NCBI GenBank assembly: GCA_000149265.1 | Contig: CH000082.1 | Location: forward strand, 8,182 to 72,181 | Length of the DNA stretch: 64,000 nucleotides | Direction: 5' to 3' | Origin: Ciona savignyi | Taxonomy: Eukaryota > Chordata > Ascidiacea > Phlebobranchia > Cionidae | Shown: positions 35,226 to 56,400 of the stretch, piece by piece | Position numbering within the stretch: the first letter of the stretch is position 1 | How the letters are laid out: every line of letters starts with the position of its first letter | Notes under the pieces: model-generated | Database searches by the model: none | Told to the model about the DNA's origin: nothing | What the model saw: the letters and a program-made list of their open reading frames with translations, nothing else | Program-made: the position numbers and the translations under genes

Positions 35226-38200
35226 TCACATTCTTGAATTTTTAATCTCTTCCGACTTAACAATTAGATTCTGCTTATTTTTAATATCTTCCGTTTCGGT
35301 TGATTGATCCCAATTCTGTTCTTCACTGGTGCCGAAAATGAGAAATACCGAGAGGGAAGCTGCCGAAATCCCAGCAATTAGGTAAAATACGATCTTCCAG
35401 TTGGAAATCGCCTGCAGATGATATAAAGGGATATAAAAGGTGTTACGCCACCTGCCTAAAATTAAACTTATATGATTCACTTACGCCATTTTTTAGTATC
35501 GCTGCTATAATCTGTGATAAATACATGGCCTGTGCGCAAGTCAAAGTGTTTGACATCGCGTACGCAATTCCAGAATATGAAGGAGACATATCCATCAGCG
35601 CTACTCGGTATCCAGAATCTATAAAAAAGATAGGATAGGGTAGGATATTCATTTTTATTTTCGTGAATGGGAAAGCGCAAGTGGCGTAAACACACAGGCA
35701 ATCGGCAGATCCCCTCGCGCCTAAGGTTGGGTTACCGGAGCTATTACAATGCATTGTGCATGATTTAGACGTTTCTTTAATTTGTTAGAACCCATCATTT
35801 CACCGGTTCAGGCAAAGTCCGTTAAAAGCTTTGCCCAAGGACACAGCCAACTAGCTAGCTAGTTTCGCAACCCTGGGGCTGAAAGGCGACAAACTAAACA
35901 ACCCAGCTAATCGGGATTGTTCGTAAATATTCATAATGTTATATACATTGATAAGCAACCACATACTTACAGTTACAGCTCATGAACATATAAGACGTGC
36001 AAAACAAGACGACAGCAACCAAAGGGTTACATCCCAGGTTGGGTAATATTATCATGGACAGGAACGCAAACCCAAACCCCACGGTAGAAAATACCTAGAA
36101 AAAAAAGAAACCACGGTGAAAAATAGGAAAAAAGACTATGCTAAACCGTTCCTTATAATAGCTATAGTGTAACTTGTTTCTCTTACTTTTCGAATCGTAG
36201 TTGTGCGAAGCTTAGTTCTCGTCAACAAAAAGTCGGAGAGAAATCCACTCAATACCAACATGAAGGCACATAATGCATATGGCAAAGAAGACAAAAACCC
36301 GACCTAGAAGGAATAATACTGTACAAGAAAGCAGGGTGTGTACAAGAAAGCAGGGTGATGACAATGTAATTTATATTCTTATCACACATTTTGTAATATA
36401 TATATTTTAAATCACCTAATATATTTAACTGTACATAGGGTGTATCTTAGTAAGGTTGGGTAAGGGTGGAAGATAGTTAAGATAATTGGTCAAACCGACG
36501 ATGGCCTTTTTTAGTCCACCTCTAATAGAAATATTTAAGGATAATATAGGAATCATAACAAGAAACAGATGCTTGTGCAAGAGCCACACAAAGCGTTAGA
36601 TTGATTAGCAACGAAGGAAGAGCTGTCAAAACAGGAAAGTGAACGGCAATAAATATTAATCAAATGGTGAATAACAAATATGGAAACACGCAGCGAGACA
36701 ATTTTCGTGGAAAATCGAATCGCCACACGTGCCCACTGTCGGGTTACAGAAGCAGTTGCATTGTGTTGTATTTGTAAGATTGAAAAATATCTACTGTTTT
36801 AGTACAACCCATTACTTTTCGACACAAATGACTGAGCTAACCGGTCGGACCTATTTTTCGACTTTCGGCGTCCAATACGGCCCCACTTTGTATCAGTAAC
36901 ACTAAAACTATGTTTCATTTAAGGTCGGCAAAATAAAACTTACGTTTTTAATACTAAAACCGAGCACTCTTCCAATATACATTGGCAACCAGTCACTATT
37001 AAACGATATTTGCCAGTTTTCTGCCAAGTGTGCAACCACCGTTGACCAATAAGCTTTGCTTGTCAGAATCTTCCGCCAGGGCACCGACCACAGCCGAAGT
37101 TTCTGCATGAATTTGCATGAAAGGTTTTCAGATTTTTTAGTAGGGGCCATTGTGTCAAACCATAAAGTAATAACAAATAACTTGTATCTGTTTTAGTTCA
37201 GATTGTAACCATTAAAATATGAACTAACTGGCTTTTTCCACGCCTGTGAGAGGCTTTCAGTTATATACTTCTTCTCTTCCTTCGAAATGCGAGGATGCTC
37301 GCTTGGAGAATTGTGAATAAGGAGGATCCAAGCCAAAGAATACACGCAACCAATAGCACCTGCATGGAAAGCACGAACAATATTAAAAAGACGTTCCCGG
37401 TGTTAGCTCACTGGCAGGGTGTCGTACAGCCAGTCGATGGGTAGTGTGAACGAAACTAGCCGGTAGCTCATCGTTCGAGTCTCTGGGCAAGACAGTTAGC
37501 GAAAGGTTCCTAAACCCAGTGGTTTAATGCTATGGCGTCTTTGTATTTAATAGACTGCAGTAAGTTTGTTAATACGACTTAATGCCGTATTTTCATGTTC
37601 TCGTGCCGTGATTAGCATGTATTGCGGTTATGTGGTATAAACTGGGCCAAAGATAAATAAACCAAAAACTAAACTAACAGCACGATGTAATCTGACAAAC
37701 TATACACATGTTCTTGCAATTTCCCATGCCGAAAGATCAATATAATCATCCTATCTTTCCCTTGGTCAGAAATTATAACTTGCCTGTCACATAAAATACA
37801 CTCTCCCATCCAAAAGCACTGATAATCAACCCAACCAAGGGGAAAACGTACAGATTGCCAGATACAACTCCCACGAGGCTAACCGCTATGTGCCGTGCGC
37901 GTTCATGCGGCGGGGACCAAATTGCGATCGCAGCGATGACAATTGGGAAAGTTACTCCCTAAGATATATGTTATGTCTCAATTATTTTTTCCCACCACCT
38001 TTATGCAAATGGTTAAGTATATTATACTGGTAAACCGAAACAAAAAGAAGAGAAGAAGAGAAACACAGTCTAAAATGAAGAATAAAATGTTCGCTTCTTG
38101 GTCAGAATTAATTAGACCCCAATATATATTTATATATAGGTTACCCAAAAAAATAATTCACCAACCTGTAGAAGTCCTATAGTTACTCTCAGAGCGACCA

Positions 38201-39684
38201 GACACGCGAAACTCAAATGAGCAGTTATCGGAATCAGTAAAGTTAGAATCGACGCCAGCAAAGAGCTCAGCCCGATAGTTAACTTGATTCCAAACCTTTT
38301 GGCGAGCCAGGCACCAGGGATGTTTGAAAGGGTATAACCGTAGAAATAACACGACAACAACGTACCTTGCTGCAGTAAAGACCAATCGAAATCGCCGACC
38401 TTAAGAAAACAGGTAATATAGCGTGTAGGGTTGTATCGTTATCACCAGGAATTTAGAAACGCGAGAGGCGTTATGGGAATCCAACGGATTAACTTGCGGT
38501 TACAGTCGTGCTACTATAAAGCAATTACAGTATGTTTAATAAGATAGGGACATTGCTACCGTTATTGCTCAAACGTAGTAATTACAAGTAGCCTAACCCA
38601 CGCTAAATACCCGACCCAGCAATGACACAACTGACAAGCGGCGTGTTTTCTGCAACATTGTGTAGAGCTATGAATATTAACTGGCCGAACATTTATTGCC
38701 TATATGCATCTGAGATAATGTATCACACAAGTTGGGCTAAAGGATGCTAACTTGCAGCAAAGACCGTATCCCAACAGCGGCAACGAAGACGTTACCATCG
38801 TACACTTTAAATTAATTTATTAGCTTAAATGGTAGCAAGCTGGGCTTATATCTGACAGTTCTAAGGTAAAAGCAGTTAATTCCGTCCTCAAATTGGATAT
38901 TTTGTTGGCTTTCCTTGCAGAGGATTGATGGAACAAGAACGATGGCAATGTCGCCAACATATCAACTACAATATAATAAATTCAGCCATCCTACTGCCAT
39001 GCTGGTTCTTTAAGTGCTGCAATGTTTACAACTTAAGCATATTTTCCTATATTTGTGCAAGGTCTACCGCGTGTGAAATTTAGGTATATTTGTGCAATGT
39101 CTACCGTGTGTAAAATTAAGCAGTTAGTTGTGCTAGGTTGTCGTCATTTTCTGATGAAACGTGTCATGCTTATTTATATTTTGTAGCTTTTTGACTTATT
39201 ATTCAGGAATAAAGACGACCTCACACGAGGATAAACATAAAAAATATATTTTTCTCAACTGCACATAAGATAGGGCGAAAACATACAATTGACTATGACT
39301 ACTTCCGGCACCTTATAAAAGCCTCGAGAATGTTGCAATTTTATTTTATTTTTTAGGTTCCTTGTTAGTAAGTTTCGAACCCATATTGTGTCAGTCATTA
39401 TCAGTTCGTTTTTAAACAAAAGGTTTTTGAATTAATACCTTGTAATGGTCAACTTCTTTCGCGGTTGAATTGCTGTGGTGCAGTTGTGTGCAATGTGTTA
39501 TTACAGCGCCATTCTCTAATGTCGCATTGAGACCCTTTGCAGTAGATGTCGTATTCGGCATGCCGGTCATAGATAGGATAGCAATGCTCATGGAGTTTCG
39601 AAGGCAATATACATTAAGCGAACCCAGAGCGGCCATCAATGTAAGAACATAGCGGGCCTTTATATAACAACCAGGGCTGGGTTC
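35226..39684 (-). CDS. SLC17 family anion transporter, copy B (NPT/sialin-like)
   Basis: Nine exons in gene order: 39684-39439, 38399-38166, 37958-37784, 37359-37229, 37102-36944, 36303-36187, 36094-35971, 35618-35485, 35411-35226; 1506 bp in frame, 501 residues. Six of the exons (234, 175, 159, 117, 124 and 134 bp) equal those of copy A, and the phases agree, so the two are duplicates. Motifs: CYIKARY, N-glycosylation sites NTTS, NATL and NSTA in the first luminal loop, YFYGYTLSNIPGAWLAKRFG, GLLQGVTFP, SPPHERARHIAVS, SPSEHPRISKEEKKYI, PWRKILTSKAYW, SSLPYALCAF and SGYRVALMDMSPSYSGIAYA. Gln again stands in the TM4 GLLQG site. The loop after TM4 has SPPHER where copy A and most family members have APPLER. 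The donor of exon 37784 is GC, not GT. The start-codon exon is not identified. Confidence 0.9.
35630..35913 (-). repeat. SINE family 1 in SLC17-B intron
   Basis: Full-length copy that starts 12 bp upstream of the acceptor of exon 35618-35485, so its TAGGATAGGGTAGG tail lies next to the splice site. Confidence 0.75.
36700..36850 (-). repeat. SINE family 1, old diverged copy
   Basis: Recognisable GTGCCCACTGTCGGGTTACAGAAGC, TTGCATTGTGTTGTAT and AACCCATTA blocks in an SLC17-B intron (each written only in part). Confidence 0.45.
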
Positions 39685-40969
39685 CTAAAAGTTTTAACAC
39701 TTGTATTTTTCTGATATAAAGTGTACAAAATGCCCAGTCGCTCGGGTATGGGCAAAATATACCTTTTCCTGAAAGCGCATAGATTAACATTTAATATGTC
39801 AATTACCACAGTGAAATACCTAAATAGCATAATTAGGAAAAATACATTTTTTGCGATGTATAACCAAAACAACAGAATATAAAAACTTAAGTAAACAAAG
39901 ATAAGTTCAATAAAGGAATGATGTGTCAATTTACGAGTTTGTCACCTATGTTTTTTGCAAATTTTACTAACGGAGATACAAAGCAAATTCTTCTGAATAA
40001 ATATAAAGTAATAACACGTTACCTCTCTAAGAAGATTCGTACCCATTCTTCTTTCGACGTGGCAAATAGAGTTTGCTGGATCTTAAGCTCTTTCCACAAA
40101 GATACAAATGTTTACTGAATATTCCTGCTGTATGTTTTGGTGTTGAATTTCGAGTTAATTTTAAGGAAACGGCGCACACTGTGTAATTCAATCTTATTCT
40201 CAAGTCTTGGTTATACTGCCAGTATACTCAATTTTCTCTGTGTGGTTGTAAGTGTGAAAATCAGCATTATTTAATGATCAATCTACGGTGTACCCACTGT
40301 TATATTCGCGTGTTATTAATTGTCTACAAGTTTTACCACCCGATTATTTATTCTTGCACTTGCTTTGATTAATTCAACTGATATTTATTGGCATATCATT
40401 TAACGCGAACACGGAAAAGTGCAAAAAAATATATCATTAGCCACAACAAAAGATCATATCAAGATAGCTTGATATTATGCCTGTTCCTGGACGTTTGCAT
40501 TTTTGTGGCATTCAACAGCAGAAGATAACCGAGGCGCATACCTTTATTTTTTGTGAGTGTATTGTTACGTGACAAAAAAGTAATTTTCTCATGTATAACA
40601 AATGAAGAAAAAATTAGAAAGCCATTAAGACTAATCAGCATAGTACATGCTGGTCAATCTTTATTCACTTCACCGACCAAAGTTAAGTCTTTAATCGAAA
40701 GCGCCTAAATCCGGGTAATTTGAATATTGGTTGAAATTAACTGAATTCTTTGTAAAATACTAAACTACTACCCAAGATTGTACACAATTAATATACTGTA
40801 CTTGTAACAAAATAATTTGTTTAAATTCGCAAACTTAAAGTACGCTCACAAATGTTTAAACGTTGACAAAGTTACAACGCTTTCTACAAATATTGCTACC
40901 ACCAGGAATATTTCGGAACCTTGCACATTGGTCTATCTAACTGGCATGTCACTTGGTATGTAAGCTACT
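39685..40969. other. spacer upstream of SLC17-B, nothing recognised
   Basis: The missing 5' exon of SLC17-B may lie here. No open frame has both splice context and family resemblance. Confidence 0.4.
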
Positions 40970-50490
<9,521 letters not shown>

Positions 50491-53437
50491 CTGAGGAAAA
50501 TTGATGGAATAAATTAAAGCTTTTAAATAGAAAAAAATTACCTTCTAATATGATAAAAATATTTCGGCAACTCAGTATGCAAACCGTTAGCTAAAGGACT
50601 GCATTCTTAAAATAAAATATACACTTCCAAGCAGTGAGGTTATTTGCATTTTGTCAGCTATGCATCTTTTAACTCATACCAAAACAAAGATTACTTTTGG
50701 GGTAATGTGCATACAGGCAATGTTAAAAGGACAATGAAAATAATCTTATCGAATTGAGACGGTTTCACAGTGTAAGATAGTACCGTCTTCTTCCCGAACT
50801 GCTAAACGAGTAAAGAAATTCTTGGCCTAATCTTTGCCTGACCTCATCCAATTTATTATAATGTGGATTGACACTTATATAGCACCGCTTTTTTATTGAT
50901 TTGGGCGGATAATTAAAGTATTCTCAGGGAGCGAGAAAATGTATAAGAAGGAGCATGGATTTTCGTGACGTGAAGAAAAAGGTGTATATACCTGAATCGT
51001 TATTTACCTTGGGTGAAACACACCATCGCTTCAAGCAGATGCTGCTACTTTCATACACATTACGGTTTGGGGAATAAACATTCTTCATCTTACCCTAGCA
51101 CTTAGCAGACACCTATGTACACAGTTTACGTGACACGGACATTTTGTTCTACTGGTATGCATTATTTAAATAATGTACTGTTCGTGGTTTTAGCTAATGC
51201 TAGGAGACAATACTCCTGTTTAAAGGTTTTAGAATGCTGTGTCGTTGGTGGACGTTTATGCTACAGAACATTTAAAGCTCAGAGCTTGCAGAAGTTACCT
51301 CGTCTTGCATGTGGCGTTAATTTTTGTTTGTTTAGGCAATAGATTCTATTGGGTTAAATAACGTGTACTTGAGTGTCTTGACTTATGGAAAAATGCTGGG
51401 ATCGACTATACCACGAAGTCCTAAAGGACGATCTGGCGTGCTATCACTAAGTCACTTTTCAAATCATAGAATAAAAATCATTTTAATTTACTATAAATCC
51501 TGGTTTATCGAATACATGATTTTTTTGTCAAAATGGGCCTCTTAAGAAACACTTAAATATTTTTTTTTATTTGGATCAAATTGGACGTAACATATGCATA
51601 AGGCTATGTTATCCCTACGCCCGCTTCTATAAAGCTCCAATCCATATTGTACATATAGCACGAACGCTACGAGATATCAATATTAACCCAATCGCACGAT
51701 TTCACCACCCTTATGAGAGAAACATTACACCCTAAAAATGCGGAACTACCAGCACATTTTAGTGATGGTATACACTTCCTCTTTAGGCTTTAAAATTTTC
51801 CATTCGCGCTTGCGTGCCCACGTTCGAGTTTGTATACATACACATAGAGGCTAAAATAGCGTTGGTACTACTACCCAACTTTACTGTCGACTTTGAAGAC
51901 ACGTCTGTGTCCACCATTTACTCTTACGCGTTACACCAACTGCAAGCGTTGTAGGCTAAGTGTCTAGACGTACATTAGGTAAAATGTGAATATATAAAAT
52001 CATGAGAATCGATTAAATGTTCGATTGGTGTAAGAATTTTAATTCAATGAACATACCGTTACGTAATCGTTATCGATTTTATTGTGGATCCGGAGCGGTA
52101 AAAATGATTGCTCAAAATCCAGTCCGAGTGGATTGCAACATGTTTTTAATCTCGTGTGTCACAAAAATGACGGAGTGCTCTTATGTGAGCATTATGTGCA
52201 TCTAATAACGCCGTTTTAGGGAGTCTTGCAAACTAACATCGAATCATCAAATAAGAATCTACGGTAAATTCCATTTCCACAAGATTGTCGTGACTGTACT
52301 TTCTATTACTTTAAATTTAGTGTGCCTTTCCTTATGCCCGTGGTTGGCAACCTTTTGCACTTAAACAGCCATTTTAACCGATATTCCACAAAATAAAAAT
52401 CACTTGAAGCCGCAAAGTTAATAATATTTTGACAGTAAAAGTTAAAAAACACTGGTGGATATAGGCGCGAGTGTACCTCTGTTTGTTTTACTTTTATACA
52501 GGTAATAAATGTATTAAGCGCTCCCTAGCAATAAAATGAATTAATAAGAAGCTGCAGGTCACCGACCTCTTCCCTATGCTGACCCTTTCTTCCGTAAATA
52601 ACGTACAATAGTGGTCTCAAAAATTTCTATATTTTATTGTAGGCCTTACCGGAGAAATGACGCAACCGGCAGGTGCATTTGGAACGTCATCAGGCTTGCA
52701 TCGGGGGCATCCCCTACACGTTGAAGGTGGTAGCATGGTGTACATGACTTGTCCTGTAGGCTTCTCTATGCTTATGGAAATTTCTGGATATTAAAAGGAA
52801 AATTACTCAAGGCAGCGTATATATATACCGGTTTTTTAATATATTATGCCGTTTAATCTAACAGAAAACTAAAAAACAGTAAATGAAAAATTATTAAGCG
52901 TTTTTTTAATTAAATAAAACAAGGCCAGGTTACCTCATTCTTGTATTTCTTCTCGTTCTAAATTTTCGTTTCGACGTGCCACATTACGCGGCAGGCATTC
53001 CATAAGGACTCACGAAATAGTATTTATAATTTTATTTCGTAAGTGTGACGTAATAAATATGATTGTTTAATCAGTAGATCAGCATAAAACTTTATTGAAT
53101 AAGAATTTGATAAAAAATAAAGAAATGACATATATTAAAAACATTTTACAAAGGTACAGTACAGGTTGAGTTGTAGAATATAGCGCAAACAAATTTAAAT
53201 CGCCTAAAATATAAAAAATAACGTATTTTAAACCAATTTTAGCAATAACATTTCTCCAAAATATAAAAACTGCCAACTATGTCCAATGTGATGAAACAAC
53301 TTACAATTGTGACGTGATACTTCCAACCAAATGGCCTAAAATAATAATAATTTTTACTGACCGATGGGTTAATGAGATTTAAGAGCGAAACTTTTGATTT
53401 TGGAAGATTTATTACACATCCCCATAAAAGTGAGAAA
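50491..53437. other. region between the SLC6 gene and the coiled-coil gene
   Basis: Apart from the possible SLC6 N-terminal exon at 52650-52745 no gene is supported. The two genes are divergently transcribed, so their promoters should lie here. No TATA box or CpG-rich stretch stands out. Confidence 0.4.
52650..52745 (-). CDS. possible N-terminal coding exon of the SLC6 gene
   Basis: An ATG at 52743-52745 opens 32 codons (MYTMLPPSTCRGCPRCKPDD, then VPNAPAGCVISP) ending at a strong CCG/GTAAGG donor in phase 0, which fits the phase-0 acceptor of the exon at 50490. SLC6 N termini are poorly conserved, so only frame and splice signal support it. With it the protein would be 626 residues, a normal SLC6 length. 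Confidence 0.35.
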
Positions 53438-56400
53438 ATGTACAGCAGCAGAAAGCAGAAGGCGAAAAAGGACGACATTGGTAAAGGAGCTTGGACGGTG
53501 CAAGATCACATCGACGAAGTCAGAGGTTGAGAAAAATTTTGAACAAATCATTTTTTACGTAGATGGTATTATTTCAATACATTTGTTTACATCTTATTAA
53601 AAAGATGTTTTGCGATGCCGAAATGTATATGCGACTGTGTGGAAATATACAGAGCATTTTATAGGCGCCATAAATAGTTTCCGCCCACTATCTTTTTAAA
53701 CAGCGTAATGACTTGTTTTAATAGAACTGGTATATGTATAGATCGCGTGAACCATTCCACCACATGACCAAACAATTGTAAGATATATATTTAATGGGGT
53801 TACGGTTCGAATCGTCACCAAGAATTGGCATATGTATCGGTAGCGTTAATCATTCGGCCACACAACCGTATATTTATTTGATTCATCTTTTTTACCGGGT
53901 CAAGGTTCGAAACCATGATGGGCTCGTCCCTAAGACCGTTTTTTAATAGATTAATATATCGGTCGAGTTAACCATTCGGCCACACAACCGTACTAGCAAA
54001 CATTTTTTTTAACGAGCCAAGTTTCAAACCAATAATGGGCTCGTCACCAGGACCGTTCTTTTGTATAAGAGTCGGTATATTATATGTATCGGTCGCGTTA
54101 ACCATTTGGCCACACGACAGGTAAACTGACACTAAAGCAGCGCGACCAGGCAGCATATTACACTTTCTCACAAAACGAGATTGAGGAGAATGAGAACCTG
54201 ATCCGCAACCTCCGGGCTGAGATTAAGGAGAAGAGAGTCCAGCAAATGAAGCGGATGAACGCTGATGAATACGTCATCAGAGAGGGGTTCGCGGACGACC
54301 GGGAATCACAGCTGGCCATGCAGAAGTAAGATCGTGCAATCGGTGCCTGTGTTCTTTGCATTATTGTTAAACTTTTGTTTTTGTAAATTTATTGCAGTAA
54401 TTCATTGCATTATTGTGTTCTTTGCATTTTTGTAAAACTTTTGTTTATTTCGTAAATTTAATGCAGTAATGTGTTTGTACCCACCGGTGGAAAATTTAAA
54501 TTTCTAAAAGAAGACTAACGTCATAAGCGATTAACTTGGTGAAGTTTGGTTTCCGCAACCTTACAGCTGGTGGTAAGTGCGTTATTAATTGGGGGCACGT
54601 ATAATTTTGGGCAAAATGCTGCTGCGGGATAACAAACTTTGTTGTCCCACCTTTTACATAATCATGTTTGTATCAATTATCAAGATATACGGTGGCCAAG
54701 GCTAAAACGGAGAAGTATGAACACGTCTTCGACAAAGCGTCGTTTCTCAATTCAACGAGGCACGAAAAGCGGCGGAAGCAACGGAAAATCGAGGAGCTGC
54801 AGTTCACTTTGAAGGATTTGAAAAGCTTGGCCAAATCAAACGAAGAAGACAAAAGCAGGTAATGCAAACGTTTACACATTTGCACTTATACTTTACATAA
54901 TTGTCTCATCCTTATAATAAACAACATACAATATTAAAGTAAAACTGTTCCGATTATTCTAAAGGTGGCAAGGTACATATCATACTCATGTTTATCTACA
55001 TTTATAAAACAGCGTGAAGCAGTATAACTCTGTCAAGCTAACCTTGTAGCTACTGTAGTGTTATTGCAGTATGTTGAATGCGATGGAGACATTTTCACCG
55101 TTTTTGTTTAACCCATAATCCATTGGGTACAGGCAATGTACTTTAAGTGACTTTTCCAAAGACACAACCTATAAGCTTGCGGTTAATGGCCCGAATATTT
55201 AACTAGTTACAACATGGAAAATCGTTCGGTCTGAATACAAGGTGGGGTGAATACAGGTACTAAGGTATTTCTGCAGCTTATTCGAGGTTAAAGATATTTC
55301 TATTTTTGGATCTAAGTTTTGAACCCATGAGGGGTTTGAACCTCGTCACTAGGACCGTGTTTTTATAAGAGTCTGTATATGCATCGGTCGCGTTAACCAT
55401 TCGACCACACGACTGTACAGATATTTCTATTTAATGACTTGTTCTGAGTTTTAAGTGAACACTGGGTGGTAGATTGGGATCAAAAGTAATCGCCAGGTGT
55501 AAAGTTGTAGCTTTAAAACCTGGTTCCATGACAACTGAACCCCTTACAACTGAACCCCTTACAACTGAACCCCTTACAACTGAACCCTTACAACTGAACC
55601 CTTTACAACTGAACCCCTACAATTAAGCCCCTTACAACTGAACTCCTTTTAACTGAACCCCTTTAAACTGAAACCCTTTACAACTGAACCCATTTCAATT
55701 GAACCTCTTTACAACTGAACCCCCTTTTCAGTTAAAAGGGTTCTGTTTAAAGGGGTTCAGTTGTAAAGGGGTTCAGTTGTAGGGGCTCAGTTGTAAGGGG
55801 TTCAGTTGTAAGGGGTTCAGTTGACTGGTCACCTTAAAACCTAGTACCACTGGATTTATGGCAAGATCCAATTCCATTTCTTGCTACGTGTCAACAACAT
55901 CAATGTATTTTACGCTTCTTTTGTAGCCAACGAGTTCGGACGCTGACAACGGCGCTGGACAAAATGAAAATGAAGTACAGTTCGGCCAAATACATACAAA
56001 GGACTTACAAACAGGTTTTGCAATAAAAATTATTATATGGTCAGACAATCTTGCATTTTTCGTCGGATTACCTGAACTATTGCATTACATATAAAGCTCC
56101 GTATATATGTCTATTTGATGTCATACTGGTTTAAGTAATGTTATAATAGCTCTCCGGTGCCATCGTGATATTATAGGAGTTATTGCGTGGCATATATGAT
56201 TTACATTTTGCTAGTTTTGGATCAACCCACAATTTACTGGATTCAAGCGGAGCCCACTTAGTGCCTTGCACTAGGATAAAACCAACTATAGCAAGCGGAT
56301 AATTTTTACCACAAACTTTCGCCTACCTAGACCGCTGGCTCTCTTGCCGAATGAGCTAACCGTCGGTTAAAACTAATGTGCGTATAATTAAATCACGCCA

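Noticed and set aside
52900..53000. Short - strand frame MECLPRNVARRNENLEREEI as a first exon of the SLC6 gene
   Set aside because: It meets a stop just before the GTAACC donor, so the frame does not connect to the next exon.
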